Assembly (NCBI RefSeq): GCF_012516375.2
Contig: NZ_CP051204.2
Span: 6,448,001 to 6,512,000, forward strand
Direction: 5' to 3'
Length of the DNA stretch: 64,000 nucleotides
Source of the DNA: Chitinophaga oryzae
GTDB lineage: Bacteria > Bacteroidota > Bacteroidia > Chitinophagales > Chitinophagaceae
Part shown: piece after piece, positions 16,647 to 27,110 of the stretch
Layout: every line of letters begins with the position of its first letter
Numbering within the stretch: position 1 is the stretch's first letter
Notes under the pieces: generated by a model
Told to the model about the DNA's origin: nothing
The model's database searches: none
The model's input: the letters and a program-made list of their open reading frames with translations, nothing else
Translations under genes and position numbers: made by a program

Positions 16647-17030
16647 ATGCCTCATTTTGTGATAGAATGTTCCAAAAACGTACTGGACATGCAACCGGCG
16701 GAAGTTATCATGGAGACCGTCTACCGGGCCGCGGAGTCGACCGGCCTTTTCGCGGAAAACGATATTAAAGTACGGTTACACCCCTACGAACTGTACCGGC
16801 TGGGAACAGGAAAAGACAGCTTCCTGCACATCTTTGGCAGTATTATGAGCGGGCGCACCACGCAGGAAGAAGCAAACCTCGCCAAGGTGATCACCCGGCA
16901 ACTGGCGCCGCTCCTGCCCGATGTTTCGTTTCTGTCGATCAACATCGACCGCTTTGAGAAAGCCACTTATAGTAACAGATCGCTGATTGACCCGCGCAAT
17001 ACGACGGGCGACCGGTTCTTTTCGAAGTAA
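16647..17030 (+). CDS. 5-carboxymethyl-2-hydroxymuconate isomerase (CHMI) family protein
   Basis: A 127-residue tautomerase-superfamily protein. It starts MPHFVIECSKN, so removal of Met exposes Pro1, the catalytic base of this superfamily. The pattern of two beta-alpha-beta halves and the segment LHPYELYRLG fit the CHMI family, which isomerises 5-carboxymethyl-2-hydroxymuconate in homoprotocatechuate breakdown. No other aromatic-degradation genes are nearby, so the true substrate may differ. It is followed by 160 bases without a gene before the P-type ATPase. Confidence 0.75.
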   Translation: MPHFVIECSKNVLDMQPAEVIMETVYRAAESTGLFAENDIKVRLHPYELYRLGTGKDSFLHIFGSIMSGRTTQEEANLAKVITRQLAPLLPDVSFLSINIDRFEKATYSNRSLIDPRNTTGDRFFSK

Positions 17031-17190
17031 CAATCGCCATGTTTCATTGTAAAGTTCCATCCGGCCCTGGAAAGCGATATCCGAAACAGTTTCCCGCTGC
17101 CAGCATATAAACGGCTGCCTCTTAGACTGGCTTTGTTGTCTGTAAACATAGTATAACACTTATCTGTTTATTTGATAAAACATTGTCCGG

Positions 17191-19860
17191 ATGGTGACTA
17201 TCGATGATATAAAAAACCCATGGGCTTCCACCGCTGCCGCGTTGCTTGACCAGCTGCAGAGCAACGCCGGCAGCGGGCTTTCCTCTGCGGAAGCCGCCAG
17301 CCGTCTCACCACCTTCGGGCATAATACCATTCATACCGGCCAATCCGTCAGCCCTTTAACCATCTTCGTGCGCCAGTTCGTTAGTCCTTTTGCTTTACTC
17401 CTGGCGCTGGCGGCTGCCTTTTCTTTTTTCTTTGAGGAATGGCTGGACGGAATCGCCATTTTATTGGTACTGGTACTCAATACCACGGTAGGATTTGTCA
17501 TGGAGTTCCAGGCGGCACGGGCAATACGCGCTTTGAAAAAAATGACGGCGATACATGCCCGTGTACTCCGAAATGGCAGCATTATTTCCATCCCTGCGGA
17601 ACAGGTAGTGCCTGGAGATATACTTTTTGTGGAAGGAGGCGACATGGTGGGTGCTGACTTACGGCTGATCAGCTGTTTTCAATTACAGTGCGATGAATCG
17701 TCCCTGACCGGAGAGTCGTTACCGGTAGAAAAAGATACGGAGGTGCTTCCATTACTTACCATCGTTCCCGACCGGACCAACATGCTCTTTAAAGGCAGCT
17801 TTGTAACCAGGGGAAACGGTTATGGACTGGCAGTCCAAACCGGAATGTCAACCGAACTGGGTAAAATTGCCGGCATGATCCGGCAGGTCCAGCCGGAGGC
17901 TTCTCCCCTGGAAAAGAAATTACAGGCTTTCAGCAAAAAGCTGGTCCTGATTACGCTGATATTGATGGCTTTTATTTTTTTGGCCGGCTGGCTTCAGGGG
18001 AAACCGCTGTTTAGCATATTACAGACATCCATCGCACTATCCGTGGCAGCCATCCCCGAGGGCCTGCCCGTGGTGGCCACTATGGCGCTCGCACTGGGAA
18101 TGATGCGTATGGCAAGACAACATATACTGGCCAAAAGGCTTTCGCTGGTAGAAACATTGGGCAGCACCAATGTTATCTGCACTGACAAGACCGGGACGCT
18201 CACCGAGAACCAGATGGAAGTCGCCTGTGTACAATTGCCAGGTATGGAGGCCCCCACCGGCATTCAGCATCACTCCCTGCTGTTCCCGCACCCGGCATAT
18301 TTACAGCTGCAACAGATTGCCGTGCTATGCAACACAGCATCACTGGATACCGGCGATGCCAATTCTCCGGGAACGCCAACCGGTGATCCGCTTGAGATCA
18401 GTTTACTAAAAATGGCTTCCGCCAATACGGATATCAGGAGTCTTCGTCATCAATATCCGAAAACCGACGAAATTCCTTTTTCATCCGACCTCCGGGTGAT
18501 GGCCACGCTACACAAAAAAGAAAACGGCTATTACGTGGCCGTAAAAGGAGCCATGGAAGCGTTGATCAACCGTTGCGACACTGTACTGGAAGACGGAACA
18601 CCTGAAAAGCTCACGCCTGACCGGAAAAACCACTGGCTGAAAACAGCCGAAAAAATGGCGGCTTCGGGACTTCGTACATTGGCCTTTGCGTTTAAGGAAA
18701 GTCATGATAGTTCTGCCGACCTCCTCTCGGGGCTGACGCTGGCCGGTATAGCCGGATTTTTGGACCCGGTACGCCCGGAGGTTGTTTCCGCCATCAGCGA
18801 ATGCCGGTCGGCAGGAATCAGGGTAGTAATGGTTACCGGCGACCATCCCGCTACGGCCCGCGAGGTGGCACGGCAGGTGGGATTGCCGGACAGCGAACAA
18901 GACATCATCCATGGAGATGCGATGAAACCCTATGCTGACCTCACCATCGCCGAAAAAGAAAAATGGTTGCATGCCACTGTCTTCGCCAGGGTAACGCCGG
19001 AACAGAAGCTGGACCTTGTCCGCCTTTACCAGGAACAAAAAATGATCGTCGGCATGACAGGCGACGGCGTTAATGATGCCCCCGCGCTGACAAAAGCTGA
19101 CATCGGTATCGCCATGGGCCGGCGAGGCACGCAGGTGGCCCAGGAAGTGGCAGATATGATCCTGACAGACGACGCTTTCTCTTCTATCGTCTCTGCCATC
19201 AGGCAAGGAAGGACCATCTTCACCAACATTCGCCGGTTTGTGGTCTATCTGCTATCAGGCAACCTGAGCGAACTGGTGATCATTGCCACCGCCTCCCTTT
19301 TAAACCTGCCGTTCCAGTTGTTTCCACTGCAAATACTCTATATTAACCTGATCACAGATGTTCTGCCTGCACTCGCTCTCGGTATGACAAAAGCCTCTCC
19401 GTTTATTATGCAGCGCAAACCTTATGCCTCCCAAACGCCTATTATAGACAGGAAAAGATGGATCGCCATTTTCACCTATGCATCTATTATGACCCTGACA
19501 ACCATCAGCGCTGTCTATATCAACTATTACCTGCTGTCATCAGGCACCCCTCCTTCAACCGGTCACGCCAACAATATGCTTTTTTATACATTGGCATTCG
19601 CCCAGGTAACGCATGTGCTGAACATGTCATTCGGTGTTCATACCGGATTTTTCAAATCTTCTGTATTCACCAACAAATACGTATGGTATGCCATCATCTG
19701 CTGTATGGCACTTACGCTGGTGTCCTGGTGGGTGCCCATCTTCCGTAGAGCGCTGAATATCTCCTTTATGAACTGGAAAGACTGGATAGTGGCCGTTATT
19801 GCAGCGCTATGCTCTCTTATGCTGATACAATGGGCCAAAAGGATGCGTTGGATATTATAG
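17191..19860 (+). CDS. cation-translocating P-type ATPase, Ca2+-type (P2A)
   Basis: An 889-residue inner-membrane pump. The N-terminal cation-ATPase domain is followed by the actuator motif SLTGESLPV, the phosphorylated Asp332 in DKTGTLTE, and the hinge GDGVNDAPAL. M4 carries PEGLPVVATMALALG, and M6 carries YINLITDVLPALALG; the N-x-x-T-D in M6 and PEGLP in M4 are ion-binding signatures of Ca2+ (or Mn2+) P2A pumps. Ten membrane helices can be placed. No regulator or partner lies next to it. A strong hairpin terminator follows at 19881. Confidence 0.85.
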   Translation: MVTIDDIKNPWASTAAALLDQLQSNAGSGLSSAEAASRLTTFGHNTIHTGQSVSPLTIFVRQFVSPFALLLALAAAFSFFFEEWLDGIAILLVLVLNTTVGFVMEFQAARAIRALKKMTAIHARVLRNGSIISIPAEQVVPGDILFVEGGDMVGADLRLISCFQLQCDESSLTGESLPVEKDTEVLPLLTIVPDRTNMLFKGSFVTRGNGYGLAVQTGMSTELGKIAGMIRQVQPEASPLEKKLQAFSKKLVLITLILMAFIFLAGWLQGKPLFSILQTSIALSVAAIPEGLPVVATMALALGMMRMARQHILAKRLSLVETLGSTNVICTDKTGTLTENQMEVACVQLPGMEAPTGIQHHSLLFPHPAYLQLQQIAVLCNTASLDTGDANSPGTPTGDPLEISLLKMASANTDIRSLRHQYPKTDEIPFSSDLRVMATLHKKENGYYVAVKGAMEALINRCDTVLEDGTPEKLTPDRKNHWLKTAEKMAASGLRTLAFAFKESHDSSADLLSGLTLAGIAGFLDPVRPEVVSAISECRSAGIRVVMVTGDHPATAREVARQVGLPDSEQDIIHGDAMKPYADLTIAEKEKWLHATVFARVTPEQKLDLVRLYQEQKMIVGMTGDGVNDAPALTKADIGIAMGRRGTQVAQEVADMILTDDAFSSIVSAIRQGRTIFTNIRRFVVYLLSGNLSELVIIATASLLNLPFQLFPLQILYINLITDVLPALALGMTKASPFIMQRKPYASQTPIIDRKRWIAIFTYASIMTLTTISAVYINYYLLSSGTPPSTGHANNMLFYTLAFAQVTHVLNMSFGVHTGFFKSSVFTNKYVWYAIICCMALTLVSWWVPIFRRALNISFMNWKDWIVAVIAALCSLMLIQWAKRMRWIL

Positions 19861-19880
19861 TCGTTGCTCTGAATAGAAAA

Positions 19881-19900
19881 GGCCGGCTAAAGAGCCGGCC
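19881..19900 (+). terminator. Rho-independent terminator after the P-type ATPase
   Basis: An 8-bp GC-rich stem (GGCCGGCT / AGCCGGCC) with an AAAG loop, followed by a T run (CATTTTTTCC). It separates the ATPase gene from the convergent SusD gene whose stop is at 19917. Confidence 0.8.
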
Positions 19901-19916
19901 CTGTCATTTTTTCCTT

Positions 19917-21320
19917 CTAGTTATTCGTATCCCACCAGACACGATCGTTGATGGTTGCCTTTTGGTCCGGTTGTGGATTTGTCAGTTCTTCGATGGCGGG
20001 ATACGGCCATCTTCTCGGAATGCCTTTCGCAGTGTTGCCGGTATATGGCTTCAGCTGCGGATATCCTGTGCGCCGCCAGTCGTTGTACGCTTCGGGTGAC
20101 AGGAAATTAGCCACAAATTTTTCGCTTATGATCTGTTGTATGGCATTGGCCGCAGTAAGCGCCGGTCGTGATGCAATGTACGTCTGCTGCGCTGCCGGCT
20201 GAACGCCCAGCATCGACATATGCGCAGCAATAGCGGCTTTGTAGATGGGCCCGGCAGCAGCAGCCCCCTGTTTGATGAAGGTGGCCTCCGCCTTCAGGAA
20301 CAACGCCTCGCTATAGGTGGCCAGGTACAGGTTAGCGCCCGCACCGGCGTAGAAACTGTTGACCGCAGACAGCATTTCAGGATCGGGCACAGGAGCGTCA
20401 TTGACATTACGGCCCATGTATTCCCCCGCTTTGTTTTTGGTCGCGATGACCGGTAACCTCGGGTCCTGCCGGGATTTCAGCGAATCCACAAATGATTGCC
20501 CCAGCACTACACCACCGGAAGCCTCTCCTGTATTCCAGTACCACGGATTGGAACCGGTGCCGGTACCCGGATAAGGCACAAAGGCATTGTCGGCATTACC
20601 GCCGAAACCTTTGGCCAGCGCCGCCAGCGCATCGTCTGCCTGTTTACCCGCAGTATGACCGGGCGCTTTGCTCAAACGTAGCGCATAACGGGCTTTCAGG
20701 GTATAGACAAGCTTCTTCCATTGCGCCATATCTCCCTTGTAGATAAAATCATCCTCGCCGGGCGCCACTTTGGACGGTGTCTGGTCCATGTAATACAACG
20801 CACTGTCAAGCATCTGCTGAATAACGTTGTACACCGATTCCTGGCTATCGTATTTCGGCTTGGTGACCTGCGGCATGCGGAATGCTTCGGAATAAGGGAT
20901 GTTGTTCCACAAATCGGTAGTGATGGCCAGGTTGTAGGCGAACAACGTTTTGCCGATAGCCACATACTGGTAACGTTTCTCCGCTGCGGCCTGGTCCATC
21001 ATCACCCGGAGGTTCTGAAATACCGTGGTGTATAAGGAATAACTCCAGGTGTTGTTCACATCCACATTGGTAATATAGTAAGACTCCAGGTTGGGCGCCT
21101 GCTGGTTCAGCGACAACTGCTGCATCCAATAGGCGGTGACGTTAGTACTGGTACCACCCGTCACGAGGCTCGCAGTAGCCACTTCCACCGGAGACAACAT
21201 CAGCGACTCCTTTACGGTCAGCGGATTATTGGGATCGTCATTGATATCCAGGAATTTCTTGCATCCGGTATTCAGGAGCACTGCACAACCCATAAGGGCG
21301 AGTGTTCTTGTTATTTTCAT
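19917..21320 (-). CDS. SusD/RagB-like outer-membrane lipoprotein (SusD-like_2 type)
   Basis: A 467-residue lipoprotein. A lipobox (LLNTGC) follows a short signal peptide when the start at 21320 (MKITRTLAL) is used; the upstream ATG at 21341 would overlap the SusC stop and add seven residues. The N-terminal KKFLDINDDPNNP motif and the TPR-like helical body fit the nutrient-binding SusD-like_2 family, which caps a SusC porin at the cell surface and captures oligomeric ligand. Near the C-terminus it has the usual EAYNDWRRTGYP block. No enzyme, regulator or transporter is encoded with it, so the ligand is unknown. Confidence 0.85.
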   Translation of the reverse strand: MKITRTLALMGCAVLLNTGCKKFLDINDDPNNPLTVKESLMLSPVEVATASLVTGGTSTNVTAYWMQQLSLNQQAPNLESYYITNVDVNNTWSYSLYTTVFQNLRVMMDQAAAEKRYQYVAIGKTLFAYNLAITTDLWNNIPYSEAFRMPQVTKPKYDSQESVYNVIQQMLDSALYYMDQTPSKVAPGEDDFIYKGDMAQWKKLVYTLKARYALRLSKAPGHTAGKQADDALAALAKGFGGNADNAFVPYPGTGTGSNPWYWNTGEASGGVVLGQSFVDSLKSRQDPRLPVIATKNKAGEYMGRNVNDAPVPDPEMLSAVNSFYAGAGANLYLATYSEALFLKAEATFIKQGAAAAGPIYKAAIAAHMSMLGVQPAAQQTYIASRPALTAANAIQQIISEKFVANFLSPEAYNDWRRTGYPQLKPYTGNTAKGIPRRWPYPAIEELTNPQPDQKATINDRVWWDTNN

Positions 21321-21340
21321 GTAGTTAGCTTTAGAGATCA

Positions 21341-24300
21341 TTAAAAGGATACTTTCAACCCTACCACTACGCTGCGGTTGGAAGGCACGTTGAAGTTGGA
21401 GAAACCCTGACCGTTGCCGGAGCCGTCGAGGCTCACCTCCGGGTCAGAGCCGGTATAGTTCTTATGCAGGATGAAGTTGGTGCCGGTAACAGATAATACC
21501 AGCGAGCGGAAACCTTTCTTCCTTAACAAACCGGAGGCCAGATCATAACTAAGGGCCACCTGCCGCAACTTCAGGAAAGAACCGTCTTCCACACTGCTCT
21601 CGCTCACCTTGGAATAAGACTCCTTGTAGTAATTCTCATCCAGTACGATAGGAATATCGTTCTCCTTGTTGGTAGACTGACGCACGCCGGGCAACACTAC
21701 GGTAGTGCCCCTGTTCTCCGTGGCCTTGGCGGTGCCATAGAAAAACAGATAGGAATTGTCGAGGTTGATCACATCGCCACCATGACGATGGTCCAGCACA
21801 AAAGAGAAAGTAAGCCCTTTGTAGTTCAGGGAGCTGGAAACGCCGCCCAGCCATTTCGGAGTGGCATTACCGATAGGTCCCAGCGCGGTGCTGATGATAG
21901 GATATCCTTTATCATCAATGATCAGCTGGTTGTTTTCATTACGCAGGTAATAGTTGCCATAGATCACGCCATAGGGCTGGTTGGCATAGGCAAAGATACC
22001 CGGGCTGGTAAAACCTGCGAACTGGATATAGTTCACCCCGTCGGCCAGGTTCAGTACCTTGTTGGTAATTTTGGTATAGTTCACGTTGATGTTCCAGGTA
22101 AGGCTGGCTGTTTTCACCGGGGTAACGCCCAACGTCACCTCCACGCCTTTATTCTGCATGGAACCTGCGTTCAGCGAAGCGCCGGTGAAACCGGTGGCGG
22201 GAGATACCGGGGAACCGGGCGTCAGCAGATCGGTGCTTTTTTTAGCAAAGTAGGATACCTCCAGGGAAGCCCTGTTACGGAAGAACTTAGTCTCCAACCC
22301 CACTTCAAACTCTTTCAGTTTTTCGTTGCGCAGCGGGAAGCCGTAAGTGCTGGTGAGCGTATATCCGTTCTGACCGTTGAACGGGAAAGTAACGCCCGGC
22401 GATGCGCGGTAAAAAGGATTACTGAGCGAATAAGGGCCTACGTTGTCATTACCCACAGCGGAATAAGACACTCTCACCTTACCAAAGTTAAACACCGGGT
22501 TATCCCCCATCCTGAGGGCTTCAGTGAACACAAAACCTGCGCTGGCCGATCCATAGGGATAAAACTGGTTGTCTTTGGAGAGCACGGAGCTACCGTCGTA
22601 ACGGCCGGTGAGCGCAAGGGTAAGCATGCGTTTATATTCCAGGTTGGCCTGTGCATAGAATCCTACCTTGCGCGTCCTGTAGTAGCCATAACTGGAAGTT
22701 ACTTCGGAGAAGTTGGTGATGTTGTACAGTTTTTCCACAGAGATACCCACCCCCTGTACAAAGCTATTGTCGTTATAGTTCACGAGGATGTTGTTACCGA
22801 GCAACAGGCTGCCAAAAAGGTCATTGTTAAATTCCTTCCTGGCTTCCAGCATCAGGTCGTGGTTAAACTGCTGGCTTTTGAGGTCACGCTTGTACATCTG
22901 GCCGGTGACGGGCGTGGCGCCGTTGTTGCCCCAGCCAATAGCGCCGGGCGCTTCATGATAATCGGTGGTGGTCACATACATATCGGCTCCTGCTCTTTCC
23001 GTGATCGTCAGCCATGACAAAGGCGTATAGGCGAGGGTTACCACAGGGATGATACGGTTGTTACGGTCGCGCAGGCCGGTATTATCCAGTACCCAGTAGG
23101 CATTGTTACGCGCCGCGCGGAACAAACGCTGCGACCCGTCTTCATTCACCGCAGGATGCGGGTCCCAGGAGATAGGCGCTCCGTACACGGTCCACAGCGG
23201 GTTTACGAAGTTGTTACCCTCCAGGTAGCGATGGTTGTCTGACTGGATATAGTTGAACTGTGTGGATAACTGCAGGTTGTCCAGCAATTTCACACCATAT
23301 TTTACAAACAATGAATGCCGGCTGTAATCGGTGTTGGGGATGGTGCCATTCGTCTTCAGGTATGAATAGGACACCATATAATTGGACCGGTCCGTATAGC
23401 CGGATACGTTAATATTGTTATCGCTGGTATGCCCTGTTCTGAAAAATTCTTTAGCGGGATCATGTTTTTTTACGGGCTGGCCGTTTACTTTCAGGGTGTC
23501 GATAGCCGGTCCCCATGAGGAGGAGCTGATACCGCCGTTATTTCCATCGATGTATTTACCACCGGTACCTTGCGCGAATTTGTCCTGGAACTTTGGCAGG
23601 ATGGGGTTCTGAAAGGAATAGCTGCTGCTGAAGGAAAGGTTCGGTTTTCCCTGTTGACTTTTACCGCTGCCATTTTTGGTGGTGATGAGCACGGCGCCCC
23701 TTGCGGCAGCGGAGCCATACAACGCTGTGGCAGCAGCGCCTTTCAGCACGGTGATGCTCTCTACGATATTAGGGTCGATGTCACCGCCGCGGTTGACAGT
23801 ACCGCCGGAATACATGGAGCCGTTGGGATTGCCGGCCTCGCCGTTGTCCATCGGTACGCCGTCGATCACAAACAGCGCCTGGTTGTTGCCTACAAGTGAA
23901 GTGGCGCCGCGTATCACGATCCTGGCGGAGCTGCCCGGCACGCCGCTGGAGTTGGTGATCTGCACGCCGGCAACTTTACCGGAGATGGCGTTCACCACGT
24001 TATCCTGTTTGGCTTCCACCAGTGACGCGCCTTTCACTTCTTCCACGCTGTAGGTGAGCATCCGTTTGTCCCGTTTGATGCCTAATGCCGTTACCAGCAC
24101 TTCGTTGATCTGGCGTGAGTTTTCGTCCAGCACGACATTTACTGTCGCATCTTTTGTTACTTTGATTTCTGATGTGTTGTAACCGATAGCTGTCACCAGC
24201 AGCACATCGCCTTCTTTGGCGGCAATACGGAAGGAGCCGTCGGCCGCAGCGGCTGCGCCGGTACTGGCGCCTTTAACGCGGACAGAAGCCCCCGGGACCG

Positions 24301-24406
24301 GCGCACCATCCTTACTGGTAATTTTACCCGAGATGAACGGGGCTTGCGCATAGGCAACGGAAAGCGCCAATAGCAGCATGACTGCTATCAAAAATTGTCT
24401 TTTCAT
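21341..24406 (-). CDS. SusC/RagA-family TonB-linked outer-membrane protein
   Basis: A 1021-residue SusC-like transporter: signal peptide (to AYAQA), carboxypeptidase-like domain (ISGKITSKDGAPVPGASV), then a plug with NVVNAISGKVAGVQI and SVTVLKGAAATALYGSAAARGAVLITTK, and a large barrel. It imports ligand with the SusD protein encoded directly downstream. The pair has no catalytic genes, unlike the two other SusC/SusD loci in the window. A terminator at 24695-24733 insulates it from the PUL upstream, so its promoter must lie in 24407-24694. Confidence 0.9.
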   Translation of the reverse strand: MKRQFLIAVMLLLALSVAYAQAPFISGKITSKDGAPVPGASVRVKGASTGAAAAADGSFRIAAKEGDVLLVTAIGYNTSEIKVTKDATVNVVLDENSRQINEVLVTALGIKRDKRMLTYSVEEVKGASLVEAKQDNVVNAISGKVAGVQITNSSGVPGSSARIVIRGATSLVGNNQALFVIDGVPMDNGEAGNPNGSMYSGGTVNRGGDIDPNIVESITVLKGAAATALYGSAAARGAVLITTKNGSGKSQQGKPNLSFSSSYSFQNPILPKFQDKFAQGTGGKYIDGNNGGISSSSWGPAIDTLKVNGQPVKKHDPAKEFFRTGHTSDNNINVSGYTDRSNYMVSYSYLKTNGTIPNTDYSRHSLFVKYGVKLLDNLQLSTQFNYIQSDNHRYLEGNNFVNPLWTVYGAPISWDPHPAVNEDGSQRLFRAARNNAYWVLDNTGLRDRNNRIIPVVTLAYTPLSWLTITERAGADMYVTTTDYHEAPGAIGWGNNGATPVTGQMYKRDLKSQQFNHDLMLEARKEFNNDLFGSLLLGNNILVNYNDNSFVQGVGISVEKLYNITNFSEVTSSYGYYRTRKVGFYAQANLEYKRMLTLALTGRYDGSSVLSKDNQFYPYGSASAGFVFTEALRMGDNPVFNFGKVRVSYSAVGNDNVGPYSLSNPFYRASPGVTFPFNGQNGYTLTSTYGFPLRNEKLKEFEVGLETKFFRNRASLEVSYFAKKSTDLLTPGSPVSPATGFTGASLNAGSMQNKGVEVTLGVTPVKTASLTWNINVNYTKITNKVLNLADGVNYIQFAGFTSPGIFAYANQPYGVIYGNYYLRNENNQLIIDDKGYPIISTALGPIGNATPKWLGGVSSSLNYKGLTFSFVLDHRHGGDVINLDNSYLFFYGTAKATENRGTTVVLPGVRQSTNKENDIPIVLDENYYKESYSKVSESSVEDGSFLKLRQVALSYDLASGLLRKKGFRSLVLSVTGTNFILHKNYTGSDPEVSLDGSGNGQGFSNFNVPSNRSVVVGLKVSF

Positions 24407-24694
24407 AAGTATTATATTGATGGAATGATCAGCCGGCTGTAAGCCAGCCGGTGCTTGTAAGCGATTTATGGTTGATATCCTCCCGGCGCAATAGCTATAT
24501 TTTCAGTCTTCTGATAATGGGTTGAAATTAGGTCACATCGGGGTAGGTGATTACATTATATTTAACCACTTCTTTACTAAAATTAACATGGCTGTTAAAC
24601 GCGAAAAAACAATAATTATACTTCAAACAATGTGCAGACAAGGGTTACAGGAAACAAACAATACAATTAACTAATCAAGCTACGGCAAAATAGG

Positions 24695-24733
24695 ATAACA
24701 TCATAGCCTGGTTGCCGCAGGCTATGATGTTAT
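24695..24733 (-). terminator. terminator of the FAD oxidoreductase gene
   Basis: A perfect 16-bp stem (arms 24695-24710 and 24718-24733) with a 7-base loop lies seven bases past the stop of the FAD gene on the minus strand and is followed on that strand by CCTATTTTG. It ends the PUL transcript. The 288 bases from here to the SusC gene at 24406 are A/T-rich; no convincing promoter match or operator was found in them. Confidence 0.75.
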
Positions 24734-24739
24734 GCAAGG

Positions 24740-27019
24740 TCATTTATAGCAACGTACCGCAAAAACGGCTGCCGGCACGTCCGCGGAAGGGTGTTCCATC
24801 TCCAGCACCAGTTCGTCGGTATGCACCGGCTGGGGCAGCCGCAACCGGTTATGGGTCTGATAGTTGCCTTTCACCTCCGCAAGTACCTTTCCTGCGGCAT
24901 CTTTGATCCGGTAATTCCGTACACAGAAAGGCATCACTGTTTCAGGGTGCGTCATCAGTACCGATTCCATCGGATGATCATAATCTGCATCGAAGAACAG
25001 GTCGATATGCCCGATCGTCACGGGAGCTTTCCAACGGAGTGTTAATTGCGGAGCAGTGTCCGCCCAGTCGGCTACCCAGGCATTGGGAGCGCTCACCGGC
25101 CGGTCTGTTCCGTTACGGATATTTTCCGCGCCAAACAACCGGATACCGGTTTCATATTTCAGATCGATGTTGTAACCTTCAGGACGCCGTTGCGGGCACC
25201 AGAATTCGAAAGCTTCCATCCCGATATCTTCAGGGGGCGTTTGTTTACCGTAGTTGGAAACAGCTTTGTTCACCGTGTTAAAAACAGACAGCACCCCGGT
25301 AAGCCTGTTAGCCGTGCGGTGCAGTTGCACCAATGGATTTTTATGGAAGATGATAAACGCATAGCTGGCGTCTTGCAGCGCTGCGGTAAAAGGCAGCCGG
25401 ATACAATTCCTTCCCGGATGTATAGCGATGTTTTGTTTCTCCAGGGTAACGTCCGGGGTATGGCTGCCTTTCCTGCTGCTGATGCGCAGTTCCACTTCCA
25501 GCGTGGTATCTTCGGCAGCATCTGCATGAAACACTATCGGTGCGATCTCACCTTCCGGTAGCGGCAGCAATTGCGCTACAGACAACTGCAGCGGCTGCGG
25601 GAAAGCGGCGCCGGGGAAACCGGTGAACACCATCTCGCTGGAAGCTTTGATAGCAGCGGTTTGCACCAGGTCATCCGTATCCTGCAGCGCAAGACCCGGG
25701 ATATGCTGACCGGTTTGCTGCAATCTCTTTTGCAGTAACGGCACCATCCCCTTGTGAAAAACACCGGCGGGCAGCACGCCCTGCTCTTTACAGATAACTG
25801 CCGCCATAGCCGCCGCCTGTGTGGCATAGGCCGCCGTGGCCATCACGCGGGTAGAGGCAAAAGCCACATGCGACGCGCTGATGATACGGCCGCCGAGGAA
25901 CAGGTTACGGATATTACGGCTGTATAAACTGCGGTAAGGTATCTGGTAGATGCCTTTGCTGTGCCACTGGTTGCAGCCGGGCTTTTCACTGAAGACACCG
26001 TCGGCCGGATGCAGGTCAACTGACCATCCGCCAAAAGCCACCGCATCGGGATGCGTGCGTTGTTCGATGATATCCTGCTGCACCATCATATAATCGCCTT
26101 CAAAACGGCGGCTCTCTCTTTTACCGGGAATCATGCCTACCCATTCCAGGGTGAGGGTTTCCGCTTCCGGGAAATTGCCGGAATTTTTGATGTAGTCCCA
26201 TACGCCATATACGATCTTCCACAGCTCCCATTTTATTGTCTCGGTATCGTGCACGGTGTCCAGCCGTCCGCCATATTCTATCCACCACAGCTTACAACCG
26301 AAGTCACCGGCGTTAAAAGATTTAAAGCGGGGGATAGTGGTAATGTCTTTCAGCGCAAAAGCAGGCGGGATGTACTTCACCGGCCGGCCGGTATCTTTAC
26401 TGTAGAAATAAAGGGAGTGGCCCAGCAACTCGCCGTATTCGGCAGAAGGCGCGAATTTCTCTCCGAATTCATCACTGCTTTCAGCACCCATGCGGAAGGC
26501 GGCGCCGGCCAGAAAACCTACGATGCCGTCGCCGGAGGCGTCGCAAAACAGCGGCGCTGTTAACGTATAGGTCGTCTGGTTCTGGCTGCAAAAAGCTTTG
26601 AGCGCGCCAATCGTTCCTTCGTCTTTTTTCTCCACCGCATATACGGCGGTATTGAGTAACAGGGTGATGTTGGGTTCCTGTGTGACTTTGTCCAGCAGGA
26701 TCATATCAAAAATAATGGGGTTGCTTTCCGGGTTGCGGAAGGTATTCTCCACCAGTATTTCGTTGACCAGGCCGCCTTCGCGTGCCCAGCGGTTGTTATT
26801 GCCCATATGGGAGGTGGCGCCCAGTATCCACAAGCGGACTTCGCTGCTGGCGTTACCGCCCAGTACGGGACGGTCCTGTACCAGCACTACTTTGAGTCCC
26901 TGCCGGGCGGCGGTGATGGCGCCGCATACGCCCGACAGTCCGCCGCCGGTGATCACCAGGTCTGCATTGATGTTCACTTCGGGAAAAGCACGGTCTCCTG
27001 TTGTTCCGGATGTAATCAT
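24740..27019 (-). CDS. FAD-dependent oxidoreductase with C-terminal discoidin-like domain
   Basis: A 759-residue protein of the FAD-oxidoreductase family typified by Pfam FAD_oxidored. The dinucleotide-binding motif LVITGGGLSGVCGA is at residues about 21-34, followed by RPVLGGNASSEVR, and CDASGDGIVGFLAG near 165. After the FAD domain (to about residue 420) comes a beta-rich region and a C-terminal discoidin/carbohydrate-binding-like domain (about 630-759). There is no signal peptide, so it should act in the cytoplasm, perhaps on an imported sugar. It sits in a PUL but has its own promoter region carrying the 31-bp regulatory element. Substrate unknown. Confidence 0.75.
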   Translation of the reverse strand: MITSGTTGDRAFPEVNINADLVITGGGLSGVCGAITAARQGLKVVLVQDRPVLGGNASSEVRLWILGATSHMGNNNRWAREGGLVNEILVENTFRNPESNPIIFDMILLDKVTQEPNITLLLNTAVYAVEKKDEGTIGALKAFCSQNQTTYTLTAPLFCDASGDGIVGFLAGAAFRMGAESSDEFGEKFAPSAEYGELLGHSLYFYSKDTGRPVKYIPPAFALKDITTIPRFKSFNAGDFGCKLWWIEYGGRLDTVHDTETIKWELWKIVYGVWDYIKNSGNFPEAETLTLEWVGMIPGKRESRRFEGDYMMVQQDIIEQRTHPDAVAFGGWSVDLHPADGVFSEKPGCNQWHSKGIYQIPYRSLYSRNIRNLFLGGRIISASHVAFASTRVMATAAYATQAAAMAAVICKEQGVLPAGVFHKGMVPLLQKRLQQTGQHIPGLALQDTDDLVQTAAIKASSEMVFTGFPGAAFPQPLQLSVAQLLPLPEGEIAPIVFHADAAEDTTLEVELRISSRKGSHTPDVTLEKQNIAIHPGRNCIRLPFTAALQDASYAFIIFHKNPLVQLHRTANRLTGVLSVFNTVNKAVSNYGKQTPPEDIGMEAFEFWCPQRRPEGYNIDLKYETGIRLFGAENIRNGTDRPVSAPNAWVADWADTAPQLTLRWKAPVTIGHIDLFFDADYDHPMESVLMTHPETVMPFCVRNYRIKDAAGKVLAEVKGNYQTHNRLRLPQPVHTDELVLEMEHPSADVPAAVFAVRCYK

Positions 27020-27056
27020 GATTCTTCAGTTATAGTTTTAGTAGAGTGCAAGTCGT

Positions 27057-27087
27057 CAAATTAACAACCTGTGCCCGGCAACGGCAA
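27057..27087 (-). promoter_or_regulatory. candidate promoter of the FAD oxidoreductase gene
   Basis: On the minus strand TTAATTTG (27064-27057) is one base off the TAnnTTTG -7 consensus, and a TTG at 27087-27085 lies 20 bases upstream, the normal -33 spacing. A start near 27050 would give a leader of about 30 bases. Confidence 0.4.
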
Positions 27088-27110
27088 GCGTTGCGGCCAC
27101 AAAAAATACC

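Noticed and set aside
21782..23017. 411-codon open frame on the plus strand
   Set aside because: It lies entirely antisense to the SusC gene, has no family-like motif, and is explained by GC-rich codon usage.
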